Assembly: GCA_020284085.1 (NCBI GenBank)
Contig: JACEVL010000163.1
Span: 1,708,761-1,772,760 of the forward strand
Reading direction: 5' to 3'
DNA length: 64,000 bases
Origin: Aporrectodea caliginosa
Taxonomy: Eukaryota > Annelida > Clitellata > Crassiclitellata > Lumbricidae
Shown in pieces: positions 35,575-46,370 of this stretch (positions are counted from its first letter, which is position 1; each line of letters opens with the position of its first letter). A program made the position numbers and the translations under genes. The notes beneath the pieces are model-generated. The model ran no database searches, had not been told where the DNA came from, and saw nothing but the letters and a program-made list of their open reading frames with translations.

Positions 35575-36130
35575 AGGGATGGGCAAATTAGACCTACACA
35601 GTAAAATGTAATTGGATTACAAGTTACATATTACTTGGAGAAATGTAATTAAATTACAAATTACTCTAGAATTTTGCTGGAAATATAAATTACAAATTAC
35701 GTAATTTCAAACTGTCATGCAGAGAATTCCATCTTGTGGGAAAAAGTCTGTAGTTAACGATGAGAGATTTCAGCATCCTTCAAAGCCATTCTAGGCAGTG
35801 AGCTGTTTCCGGGAGTTGAACATTTTTCCATCGCAGAAAAATTAAGTCTCAAAGAGATGCATTTTTCAATGAAAGGTTGGCATCAGTAGTTACACCTAAA
35901 CTGAATGTGTGACTTGCATTTGTCAAATGAATAAAACGATTTTCAGCGCTCGTGAATAAGCTGATGCCCTGCGCTTGGCTTTCGAGTGGCGCTTTATAAC
36001 GTTGGAGATTACGATTACGATTACGATTACGACAACCTTGATGCGGAATAACAAATTACAAATTACCAATAAACAATATTATTGTAGTTGAAATTACGTC
36101 ATTTCAATTACATCAATTACATCTGAGTCT
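35575..36130. mobile_element. Probable truncated MITE with attac-rich interior
   Basis: Starts 'cagggatgggcaaattagac', resembling hAT-type MITE ends, followed by repeated 'gtaattaaattacaaattac'. A (GATTAC)4 run is at about 36,010. The matching right terminus was not found, so the limits are approximate. Confidence 0.4.
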
Positions 36131-36383
36131 AACAGAAGAAGACCAGTTGTTTCACTAAACTTGTAAATTCAACATTTCGCATGCAGTCATTGACGCAGAA
36201 CCGTTTATCAATAAGCATAGAGAATATCATCATTATGATTATCACCATCGTCGTCGTAGTCATCGTCATCAACATCACCGAAATGATTTTTGTGAGCAAA
36301 ACTGAAATCGCCGTTTACATTTAATTTAAATACAAAGAACACTTTCGATGTATTCTGGATAGTATCTAGGTAGCTATCTCTAC

Positions 36384-36509
36384 CTGTACAGTTTTTCGTA
36401 GAGTTGACTACACTCTCGTATCCTGAATAACATGTGCAGTTGAAGTCATTGACGAGATCCGTGCATTTGCCAAACGGATCGCATGGATACGATTCACATT
36501 CGTTTATAT
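36384..36509 (-). CDS. Gene B exon: calcium-binding EGF domain
   Basis: A 126-bp, phase 1-1 exon, acceptor tattttacag|AT, donor ACAG|GTAGAG. It codes for DINECESYPCDPFGKCTDLV, then NDFNCTCYSGYESVV and KNCT. The D-I-N-E start, all six cysteines and the D/N-x-x-F-x-C segment with the aromatic Y are those of a calcium-binding EGF module (cbEGF). The Asn at NDFNC is in place for beta-hydroxylation, but the full consensus C-x-D/N-x4-F/Y-x-C-x-C should be checked. It would follow the EGF exon at 45842-45952 across a 9.3-kb intron. Confidence 0.85.
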
Positions 36510-37070
36510 CTGTAAAATAGGAGACAAGCAACCATTAGGCCAGCATCAGGTTTACATCATCGTAATTTCTCGCTTCCTCTCGGTGTTGTGGAATCTTCCA
36601 ACACGTGACGTGGTTAGTGTCCGATGGTATTGGTGATATACGGTGACAATTACAGTGGCGCTAAGTAGGCCTACAGTGAAACCCCGTTAGTTTTTGGATG
36701 CGCAATGGTCCCAAGAACGCCACTTCACCAGGCGCCACTGTTTCTAACAAGAGCTAATTATAAGTATAAAAGAATCTGTGAGGTAAAAATGTTCTACAAA
36801 ATTTTGGTTTTTGACATCGACTTCGGAACCACGTTTATTGAGAGTTGCTGTATGTGTTATTATTGCCATTACCTTTATTTCAATTGGATGAAAATTTTTA
36901 TCCCACGATACCACCCTTTTCTCTAAGCAACACTTTTGCCTCATTCAAATCTTTCATATTCAATGCGCATGTGCCGAACTAGGGCACAATTGGCGCCATT
37001 TGCTACTGTGTGTATTACTCATCGACCTATATGGTATTACTAGCCTTTCAGCACGGCAATTGATCTCGAT
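36510..37070. other. Gene B intron; nothing recognised
   Basis: No coding or repeat feature could be supported beyond ordinary AT-rich sequence. Confidence 0.4.
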
Positions 37071-37740
37071 TACGCTTAGTTGCGTCCGAAGACAAAGAGG
37101 ATTGGGAAGACAGAGAGATCAACTCTGTGGGCAGCTTACGCGCTACAACTCTGCACGCTGATTGGCCAGCGATGCGCGGCAACTTCTGTTGGGAAGTTAC
37201 GGCTATATAAGTGGCGAGTGAATGCAAGGCTGTAGTATGCCAAACAAAAATCTTTGTCGGCGGCAACGGCCTATGTTGTCATAAGCTGCCGTTAAACTGT
37301 GGATCCAATTGAGCGCATAGAACTCCGCCACTGTTTGCACTCTGACAGTGCCAGTCCCAAGCCTGGATAAAGGAGGGCGACGCTAATGGTCTCTGTTACC
37401 ACACAGTGGTCGTTAAACAGTAAACAAGCATTGAGCGCATACGCCAATCATCGTCGATATGGCGGCGTCGTTAAATAAACTTTATAAACCGCATTGAACG
37501 CAGTTAAAGTCAGGACGAGGTGAGAGTGAGACCTTTGTCAGAGCTGTCACATCAGTTACTGCCGTTTTGGCGCGAAAACGCTTAGTTGCGTCCGAAGACA
37601 AAGAGGATTGGGAAGACAGAGAGATCAACACTGGAAACGCAACCGTATGTATTTGATCGCGCCGATACAGGGCGCTGTGTAAAATCAAATAGGTAAAATC
37701 AAATCGATAGAGGGCGCTGTGTAATTGTAAACAGACAGTG
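37071..37740. repeat. Direct repeat pair (about 55 bp) with SINE 3' fragment between
   Basis: 'cgcttagttgcgtccgaaga' and the next ~35 bp occur at 37,071 and again at 37,579, 508 bp apart, in direct orientation with one or two differences. Between them, 37,440-37,480 (acgccaatcatcgtcgatat, then cggcgtcgttaaataaac) matches the 3' end of the SINE at 29.5 kb on the opposite strand. The 37,738-38,010 open frame that follows (MAQDESSLPNDRLNVDLRQR) is not recognised. Confidence 0.5.
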
Positions 37741-38027
37741 TTATTGATTCGATTTATAACTAAATATCTTAAAATGGCTCAAGATGAATCTTCTTTGCCT
37801 AATGATAGGTTAAATGTTGATCTTCGGCAACGCCTAGTTAGACGCCAAGAAGAACAAGCGACCATATTGGATTTGATTGTGACAAAATTACATTTAATTG
37901 AAATGACAGATCGAAATAATCATGATGTTGTGGAAGATAAGAACCCGGATGCATCGCCATGCATTGGTCTGCCCACCACAGAAGCCGCCGGTAATAATGT
38001 TCGCCTATGATTTCCTGGTATTTGATG

Positions 38028-38930
38028 CAGAGATGGGTACGATTAGCTAAAATTGCTAATCGATTAGAATTAGAATTAGCTACAGATATTTGCTAATCGA
38101 TTAGAATTAGAATTAGCAAAACCTTCCAGCTAATCGATTAGAATTAGAATTAGCAGCAGCTAATCGATTAGCAATTAGAATTAGATAATCGATAGTTCGA
38201 TACATATAATAATTATTTGCTTCAAGAATATGTCAAATGTTAATCAAAGCATAGCAGGCAGCAAGTTGCTGTAGCCTACTACAATGCCCAAATCTGTAGC
38301 CTATTACAATACCTAAAGCTGTACAACTGCTATATGTGAGTACAGTCCACAAACCAGCAAGCAACATCACATCAGTCAATCCATGCTATGTTATTGACAC
38401 TGCTACTGCATTAGCTCACTATTGCATTTTGCAATTAGCATGTCTTGAATCATTGCATATGCATAGCTTAGCCTACAGCGCCTAGCGTTTACGATGTAGC
38501 CAGCAGAGCTAAATACGCGTTCCATGGCAGCTGAGGTTGCAGGAAGTGCCAGGAACACAGTGATGCTTAAGATGAAGAACATGAAGACGAGCAAATCTTT
38601 CAGTGTTACATGAGCAGAATGGACATAATATTATAACCATGAACAGATAATTGAAAGTTTTAAACAGCCTTCAGATAAATAAGTAAGTAAGTATATTCTT
38701 CAAACTCAATATTAATAAACAAATTCTTAATGAACGCGTTCTCAGCTTAATTTTCAAACATCTAATCGATCAGCTAATCGATTTTCGATTAGCAATTAGC
38801 TGAAAATTGCTAATCAATTAGAATTAGAATTAACATCAGACGACAGCTAATCGATTAGAATTAGAATTAGCTGTTTGTCTAATCAATTAGCTAATCGATT
38901 AGCATCTAATCGATTAGTTACCCATCTCTG
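38028..38930 (-). mobile_element. hAT deletion derivative with transposase C-terminal domain, TSD ATTTGATG
   Basis: A 903-bp element with termini CAGAGATGGGTAC and GTTACCCATCTCTG. The 8-bp ATTTGATG at 38020-38027 is repeated exactly at 38931-38938. Sub-terminal regions are arrays of 'gctaatcgattagaattaga' (38,045-38,190 and 38,765-38,930). On the minus strand, 38594-38403 codes for LALPATSAAMERVFSSAGYI and NARRCRLSYAYAMIQDMLI, the hAT dimerisation domain (hATC) signature P-x-T-S-A-x-x-E-R-x-F-S-x-A-G. The catalytic DDE core and zinc finger are absent, so it is non-autonomous. Confidence 0.88.
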
Positions 38931-38939
38931 ATTTGATGA

Positions 38940-40280
38940 GAGTGATGTTACTCGCCACTCGGTAGCACACAGTGGCGTAGCGAAGGGTTTCAGCGCGCAG
39001 AGGTAAGATTTAATGGCTGCGCTCTTTTTAATTTTTATATCTGACTTAATCGTTCACATCATAGTAGCCTACTGTGTAACCGTGTGTACTAATTTGGACA
39101 AGTTTAAAAAAATTGGTTGTAATAATTGCTATTACTTTGTCAACTGCATAGTCATACTAGAATAGGCCTACTAGATAGCCCAAAGCATTACAAAACTATT
39201 TAAACACAAACAGCATAAAATAGGCCTAATAAACTTTGAACAAGTTTATTCATCAGGTGTTGAGGTCTCATTACTCAATAGTATATGAAATTAATGCTTG
39301 CCAGGCAAAATTGGCTTGACATTTTTGTATTAGCCTATTTTCCGTACTTAGCCTAATCGTTATTACCATGTCAGAAATTGACTTTAAGTCAGAAGTTGGC
39401 CTTTTCTTCTGCCAAGGCGGATCATGTCGTTTTGGCTCCAAGTCGTCACCTTCAAGTCGACTTCAAGTCATTTTAGGGTCAAGAAGGGTCAGATTGGCTG
39501 ACCAAAGTCACTCCAAGGTCTACTTCCGGACTAAATACGTCACTTTGGTTTATGCTTTTTAAGAGCATCTTGCAGTCATTAATTTCTCGGTACAGTTCAT
39601 TTCCATCAATGTCACCTTCATAATAATTTTCATTCCAGTAAATCGTGACGTATATTTTCAGCGATGAAATAATGCGCTAAGCCTACACAGAGATGTTTAT
39701 GCTTTTGTCAATATGCAAGTGATGCCACCAAACGAGTATACGAAACGTGCGAGAACATTTTCTGTATCTTTCTGAACCGACACGCCATTAGAGCGGATTC
39801 TTGGTATTCACTATTCGTGTTACATTTAATAATGAAAACCAAGTTGTGTTTAAATTTTAAATTTAATATATTGAATTATTAACTTTAATAAAACAATTTC
39901 TGTCGCGTAGTACCAGAGAAAGCTAATTTTGCGCCTCCTTGTGCTAATCCCGGGGGCGCCCGCTCTCCTCTGACCCTCCCTCGTTACGCCACTAATACAA
40001 CAACTTGGTCCTTCTCGGCCACCGTCCTTTCGTCACTTGCACGGTTGTTGTGACAGGCTTATTAACAGCTTGCGCCTTGCATGGTTGCAACTTTGTTGAT
40101 TTATGTCTTCTGCAATTTATGTTATTGTGAATTGTTTAATTGTCATAACATGCACATTTACAGCGCAGTGCGTTTGTCATGCGCTTCATTAAAGAATAAA
40201 TATTATAATAATTATTATTCTAATTTCGTTGCATTGATTGTTGACCCCATGGTCCCCATCAACAACCTGCTGGTGGTCAG
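38940..40280. other. Gene B intron; no exon recognised
   Basis: AT-rich DNA between two DNA transposons. No coding or RNA feature was supported on either strand. Confidence 0.4.
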
Positions 40281-40721
40281 CATTTACGGGCCATTGTTTA
40301 TGCATTGAAATACCAGGAAATGCGTTATTTCCTGTGTAGTAGGATAGATATACAACATGACCCCAAAAAAATTGCAAGAAAACGTTTTATGTTGATTTTC
40401 TGCTGTATTTGGTCTGGGGAAGAACATACCGAAAGTTGGACAAAATCGGAACACGGCATCACCCCCAAAAATGCATTTTAACCAAGATGGCGGCCATCTA
40501 CCATTTACGGGCCATTGTTTATGCATTGAAATACCAGGAAATGCGTTATTTCCTGTGTAGTAGGATAGATATACAACATGACCCCAAAAAAATTGCAAGA
40601 AAACGTTTTATGTTGATTTTCTGCTGTATTTGGTCTGGGGAAGAACATACCGAAAGTTGGACAAAATCGGAACACGGCATCACCCCCAAAAATGCATTTT
40701 AACCAAGATGGCGGCCAATAA
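40281..40721. repeat. 221-bp tandem duplication at the left end of the inverted-arm element
   Basis: The segment starting catttacgggccattgttta at 40,281 is repeated almost identically from 40,502 (period 221 bp). Each copy includes 'accccaaaaaaattgcaag', which is the outer end of the inverted arm, and ends in a 'ccaagatggcggcca' motif. The right arm at 44.3-44.5 kb has only one copy. Confidence 0.9.
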
Positions 40722-41215
40722 TGGCGCCAAAACAAAAAAACAGTATATATCAGGTCATAGGTCAGCTACAATAACAAATGAAGTATCAAATGTAACATTA
40801 TCAAGGTCAAGGAATCGATTTATCATAGTGGCAATACTGTTGGAATGTTACTATCCAAGATGGCGGCCAATATGGCCGCCAAAACACAAAAATATGTATA
40901 TATCACTTCAGAGGTAACCTACAATAACAAATGACGTGTCGAATATAATGTTTTCATGGTCAAGAATTCGATTTAGCGTAGTGGCAATAGTATCGGAATG
41001 TAACTATCCAAGATGGCGGCCAATATGGCCGCCAAAACAGAAAAATGTGCATATATCAGGTCATTGGTAAGCTACAATAACAAATGAAGTATCAAATTTA
41101 ACATTATCAAGGTCAAGGAATCGATTTATCATAGTGACAATACTGTTGGAATGCTACTATTCAAGATGGCGGCCAATATGGCCGCCAAAACACAAAAATA
41201 TGTATACTTCTTGAA
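40705..41215. repeat. Left-arm tandem repeat, ~152-bp unit with ccaagatggcggcca
   Basis: Units begin with the motif at about 40,704, 40,857, 41,009 and 41,161. Each continues 'atatggccgccaaaacacaa' and ends 'tggcaatactgttggaatg'. The motif c-AAGATGGCGGC matches the consensus of the zinc-finger factor YY1 (established knowledge); use by a host factor here is inference. Confidence 0.85.
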
Positions 41216-41254
41216 AACTATTGTAGCGCTCACAACAGCAGAAGTAGATCCTAG

Positions 41255-43708
41255 GGTTTTGACTTTGAAGTTCTCTTTGTGCTTTCTTGGACTGTCGGCG
41301 AAATACAACGTTCCCGCAGTGGTTGCCTTTGACCAGCCACTCTTCTGGAAAGCATCGGAGATCATAAATGAGGTTCCTGAAGATAGTCCGATACGAGATG
41401 TTGTGTTGTTGCTTGGGAGTTTCCACACACTGATGAACTTGTTGGGCGCTATAGGTACTTTAATGGACGGAAGTGGCCTCACATATATATTAGAGACGAT
41501 ATATGGTGAAAACGCAGTGGTACACATGATGAGCGGGAAAGCTGTCCAACGATCAATTCGTGGACACCTGCTTGTAAGTCAGTGTCTTACGCAGCAGATT
41601 GCAGCTAAAGTCAGTCAAAGCGAGCCAGGCTTTGACAATCTTTGCATCTCCACGCTGTATCTGAGTGTCTACCCATATTTGCTGCTGCAGCGCACGATAA
41701 TTATCTGAAATCTGCTTATCTGTACATGCAGAACATGAAGTTGTTAGAAACTGAAAATCCTGTAGTGTTCCATAAATTCCAGGAAGGATTCCACGTCATA
41801 AGGCGAATAAACCAGTACTGGGCTGGCCTTGGATCCGACTTGGTGATTGAGCAGACTCTTATGCGATCACTTAAGACTGCAGGTGGTTTAACCAGAGGAA
41901 GTGGCCTGACTGAACATGAAAGAGCCGTTTGGACAATGTCTGCTCCCATTTGTTCGTCATACAACTACGCCATGCAGGACTTCAACAATACAGTGTACAC
42001 AACAAGTGAACAACACAAGGAAGCGACTGCTTCAAGGATGGAGAGGGACAGGGCAGACTTGGCAAAACTTGCCACTACACTTGAACAATATTCTCCATTC
42101 TCGGAGGAGACGACCTAGCGAAACATTATCACAGGGATCAATGCTGATAAGAATGTAAATGTCCAAGATCTTTTCACCGTGGGCAAAAGCGTGGTTACAG
42201 AAATGAAAGGACAATCTGTTTTTGAATATTCATACAAGCGTAAAAATAAAGTGAAGACATTAGCATCCGCTCGGAGCATCAAGGTTAGTGAGGACCGGAC
42301 CTTTGATCCAGCTCTGTTGTTTCAGAGATTCCTGGTTGTATCACAGTCCGGAGATTTGTGCCTAGATGATGTGATGAAGTATGAGCTTTCACCGTATCCG
42401 CCGTCGTTGTTTGAAGCAAAGTATCTTTTACGAAAGCCAGAAAAAGCACAACTTCTGGAGGCCATACGAAACCACGTGAAGTCATCTGATGCTGCTGTAC
42501 TTCAGTCCATTCCAAAGACTGAACACTACGTCCTTGATGGAGGTTCACTTCTACATCGGTTAAAATGGAAGGAAGGAAGTACCTATAGTTCAATCGCTGA
42601 TAACTACTCGTCTTTCACAGTCAAACTCTATGGCAAGGCCACTGTAGTTTTTGATGGATACAACGGACGACCAAGTACGAAGGACAATACACATCTACGT
42701 CGAAGAAGTAGTGTTGCAAACAATGTCAATATAAGAGAAGCAACACAGTTTGTTGGGAAAATGCAAGATTTTCTTGCAAATGAGACGAATAAACAGGCCA
42801 TCATCAACTTAATCGCTGACCGCTTGCGACAGATAGGCTGTCATGTCATACACGCTGAAGGAGATGCAGACGTAGATATAGTCAAAGCAGCCGTTGAAAT
42901 GTCATCTTACAAGTCAACAACCCTCATAGGAGAAGATACAGACCTGTTGGTTTTGTTGTTGCATCACGCTGCAAGTGACTGCAAGGACCTTTACTTTCGG
43001 TCCGACAAAGACAAAGTGAAATCATATGTATATAACATCAAGGTTCTGAAACAGCTACTTGGTGATGATGTATGCTCTGATCTGTTGTTCGCCCATGCAT
43101 TCTCTGGTTGCGACAGTACTTCAGGAATCTATGGGGTCGGCAAGAAGTCAATCTTCCAAAAAATAATCAGTGGCGATCCTGTCTTTCACAGTTGTTCGAA
43201 GATCTTCTGTGCACCAAATGCCGATCCAGTTACAGTAGAGACCACTGGTTGCACAGCAATGGTATCCATGTTTAAGGGGATCCAGTCTGAATCTCTAGTG
43301 TCACTACGCTACAGAATCCTTTGTAGGAAGGTGTCCACTGCAAAGACCTTTGTGAAGCCCGAAAGACTGCCTCCAACACCCTCGGCCACAAAACTTCACT
43401 CTCGGCGAGTTTACTTACAAGTGATGCAGTGGTTGGGCAAGAGTGACGACATGAATCCAACTAAGTGGGGCTGGATTATACAAGATGGAAAATTTGTTCC
43501 AGTCATGATGGATATCAGTCCGGCACCAGACAAACTGCTAAAAATGATCCGATGTAGTTGCTCTGCACGATGCAACACACTGCAGTGTAGCTGCAAAAAA
43601 CATGGGCTGGAATGCACCACAGCTTGTGGACAATGTCAGCATAGCTACTGCGACAATACGACTCAAGAGCCAGTTTCAGATGAAGAGAACATTGAGGGCT
43701 CGCTGTGA
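41255..43708 (+). pseudogene. PIN/FEN-like nuclease with C-terminal CXC domain, frameshifted
   Basis: One protein of about 800 residues is recovered from two frames. The first part (to ~41,640) contains LLLGSFHTLMNLLGAIGTLM and DGSGLTYILETIYGE. A frameshift near 41,640 moves to the frame with PIFAAAAHDNYLKSAYLYMQ and YWAGLGSDLVIEQTLMRSLK. A single in-frame TAG at 42,116-42,118 interrupts it, after which the frame stays open to the stop at 43,708. Near 42,860 it reads HAEGDADVDIVKAA, near 42,930 GEDTDLLVLLLH, and near 43,105 FSGCDSTSGIYGVGKKS. These are clustered acidic residues followed by a helix-hairpin-like G-x-G-K, as in FEN/PIN nucleases. The end (43,549-43,660), CSCSARCNTLQCSCKKHGLE with following cysteines, is a TSO1/tesmin-type CXC zinc-binding domain. 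The true N-terminus was not found and probably lies in lost sequence; the 5' part would fall in the inverted arm. Confidence 0.7.
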
Positions 43709-43830
43709 AACTTTACTTGGACCAAATTATGTCCTATTTCTAATAGATGTTAAATGTAATTAATGTTATCAGCTACTTTCAAAGTCAAAATCCTAGGATC
43801 TGCTTCTGCTGTTGTGAGCGCTACAATAGT

Positions 43831-44342
43831 TTTCAAGAAGTATACATATTTTTGTGTTTTGGCGGCCATATTGGCCGCCATCTTGAATAGTAGCATTCCA
43901 ACAGTATTGTCACTATGATAAATCGATTCCTTGACCTTGATAATGTTAAATTTGATACTTCATTTGTTATTGTAGCTTACCAATGACCTGATATATGCAC
44001 ATTTTTCTGTTTTGGCGGCCATATTGGCCGCCATCTTGGATAGTTACATTCCGATACTATTGCCACTACGCTAAATCGAATTCTTGACCATGAAAACATT
44101 ATATTCGACACGTCATTTGTTATTGTAGGTTACCTCTGAAGTGATATATACATATTTTTGTGTTTTGGCGGCCATATTGGCCGCCATCTTGGATAGTAAC
44201 ATTCCAACAGTATTGCCACTATGATAAATCGATTTCTTGACCTTGATAATGTTAAATTTGATACTTCATTTGTTATTGTAGCTGACCTATGACCTGATAT
44301 ATACTGTTTTTTGTTTTGGCGCCATTATTGGCCGCCATCTTG
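43831..44342. repeat. Right-arm tandem repeat, inverted ~152-bp units
   Basis: Inverted counterpart of the left-arm array, with tggccgccatcttg motifs at about 43,873, 44,025, 44,178 and 44,331. Confidence 0.85.
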
Positions 44343-44846
44343 GTTAAAATGCATTTTTGGGGGTGATGCCGTGTTCCGATTTTGTCCAACTTTCGGTATG
44401 TTCTTCCCCAGACCAAATACAGCAGAAAATCAACATAAAACGTTTTCTTGCAATTTTTTTGGGGTTCACCGTATTTATTTCGTACGTTGACCCTACTAGT
44501 GTAAAATCTGGGCGCCATGTCTTAGCTAACCCAACGGGCAAGGCGACTATTGTGAACGAACGAAAGACAAGTGCACAGCTGTTCTTATAGTGACTGCACT
44601 AGTGGACACTGTACAGTAAGGTCAGTACTTGGTGCAGTGGTGCACTGGTTCGCTGGGCTTCCTGGTATTTTCATCTTCCAGTGACAGTAGGCTTACTTTG
44701 CGCAAGTGGTTTGCTAGCTTTCGCTGTGTAGGCTACTTGTATTTCGTCTTTCAGTGCGATTTAGTCACGTCTAAATGAGCACGCAAGAAGACATGCGAGT
44801 GGCACTGGACTTTACAAAGCACCAAGGACTATGGAGGTCATTTATT

Positions 44847-45733
44847 CGGGAGCAGGACATTACCCCCTGGACATTACCCCCCTGCCATTACCCCCTGCCA
44901 TTACCCCCCGGAGGATATTTTCCCCCTGCCATTACCCCCCTGCCATTACCCCCCGGCATTTAGTATATATAGTCTATACATACATATATATTACATGTAT
45001 TATTTTATTTATAATTTATTTATAATATATATATATATATATTATATTAATATATTTGTTAGTTTGTATCTCGTGTGCCTGCACTTCTGTTTATATCACT
45101 CTAAGTAGCTGACCCCCGGCATTTAATATATATAGTCTATACATTTATATACAATATACATATAATTATATTACATGTATTATATTTATTATTTATCCCC
45201 GGGATACTCTTACTCTACACCGGATTATTCCATCCCCGGGGATATACTTTAGGGGGATAGAATATCACGGGACACCGGCATGAAAGATTAGGCTGTATCA
45301 ACTAATAAGTAAACTGAAATTAAACTAAATAACAAGTTAATATTATTGAGCAAATTAACACTATTTTATTTGCATAGTAGGCCTATCATGTTGGCTTGGT
45401 GCTTCAACCTACTGGCCCATAATTTAATTTAAATGTAGGGCTACTTACTTGTGGCAGCTACTTCAGAGTGTTACAAACAGAAGTGCAGGCACACCAGATA
45501 CAAGCTAACAAATACATTAATATAATATATATTATAAATAAATTATAAATATAATGCATGTAATATATATGTATGTATAGACTACATTATACTAAATACT
45601 ATACTATGTTATGTTATGCTAAATGCCGGGGGGTAATGGCAGGGGGGTAATGGCAGGGGGGAAATATCCTCCGGGGGGTAATGGCAGGGGGGTAATGGCA
45701 GGGGGTAATGTCCCGGGGGTAATGTCCTAGACC
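44847..45733. mobile_element. Foldback element, 9-bp TSD ATTTATTCG
   Basis: Inverted arms of about 240 bp (outer parts made of 'cattaccccctgccattacc') flank a ~380-bp middle. The termini are ggagcaggacattacccc and ggggtaatgtcctagacccc. ATTTATTCG occurs directly before (44838-44846) and directly after (45734-45742). Gene A has a single uninterrupted copy (aatttattcgtaccc, about 1,898), so it serves as the empty site. A 9-bp duplication with long inverted ends is typical of Mutator-like elements. No transposase is present. Confidence 0.72.
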
Positions 45734-45740
45734 CCATTTA

Positions 45741-46016
<276 letters not shown>

Positions 46017-46370
46017 TTACACCTTTTGAATGTGTAGATAAGTGACCCTACAATACAGTTGGACGCACTTTATGTTACAGAAGCGACTTAAGCATGAGGC
46101 TAAAACTGTAACGAATGCATGCAATCATCGAGGCAAACATGGCTTGATGCTGATATGCAGGTTACTAAATGAATATTGTAAATTATAGTTACGCCATAAT
46201 GTAGCAAAACATCTTCAGCTAGACAAAATTCAAAGCTCGTTAACTTTGACATTCGCAACTAGGCCGAGACTTCCTGTTGGCCTTACGCACAGAGAAATCC
46301 ACCATTCACGAAAATAAGCGAATAAATGTTAACCTGAATGGTGAAGCAGAATGCAGAAAGCAAAACCTAC

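Larger units (their letters stand above)
40581..44466 (+). mobile_element. Inverted-arm transposon with PIN/FEN-like plus CXC gene
   Basis: Two arms of about 689 bp (40581-41269 and 43778-44466) are inverted copies of each other, with only scattered differences. They enclose a 2.5-kb core that carries one decayed plus-strand gene (41.15-43.71 kb). The outer end is accccaaaaaaattgcaag on the left and its complement on the right. No TSD was found next to either candidate left end (40,360 or 40,581). Each arm contains three ~152-bp tandem units. There is no DDE transposase, tyrosine recombinase or reverse transcriptase; the coding region is a nuclease-like protein seen in many copies in invertebrate genomes. 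That last point is from memory and unverified. I read it as a mobile element whose mechanism is not established by this sequence. Confidence 0.65.
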
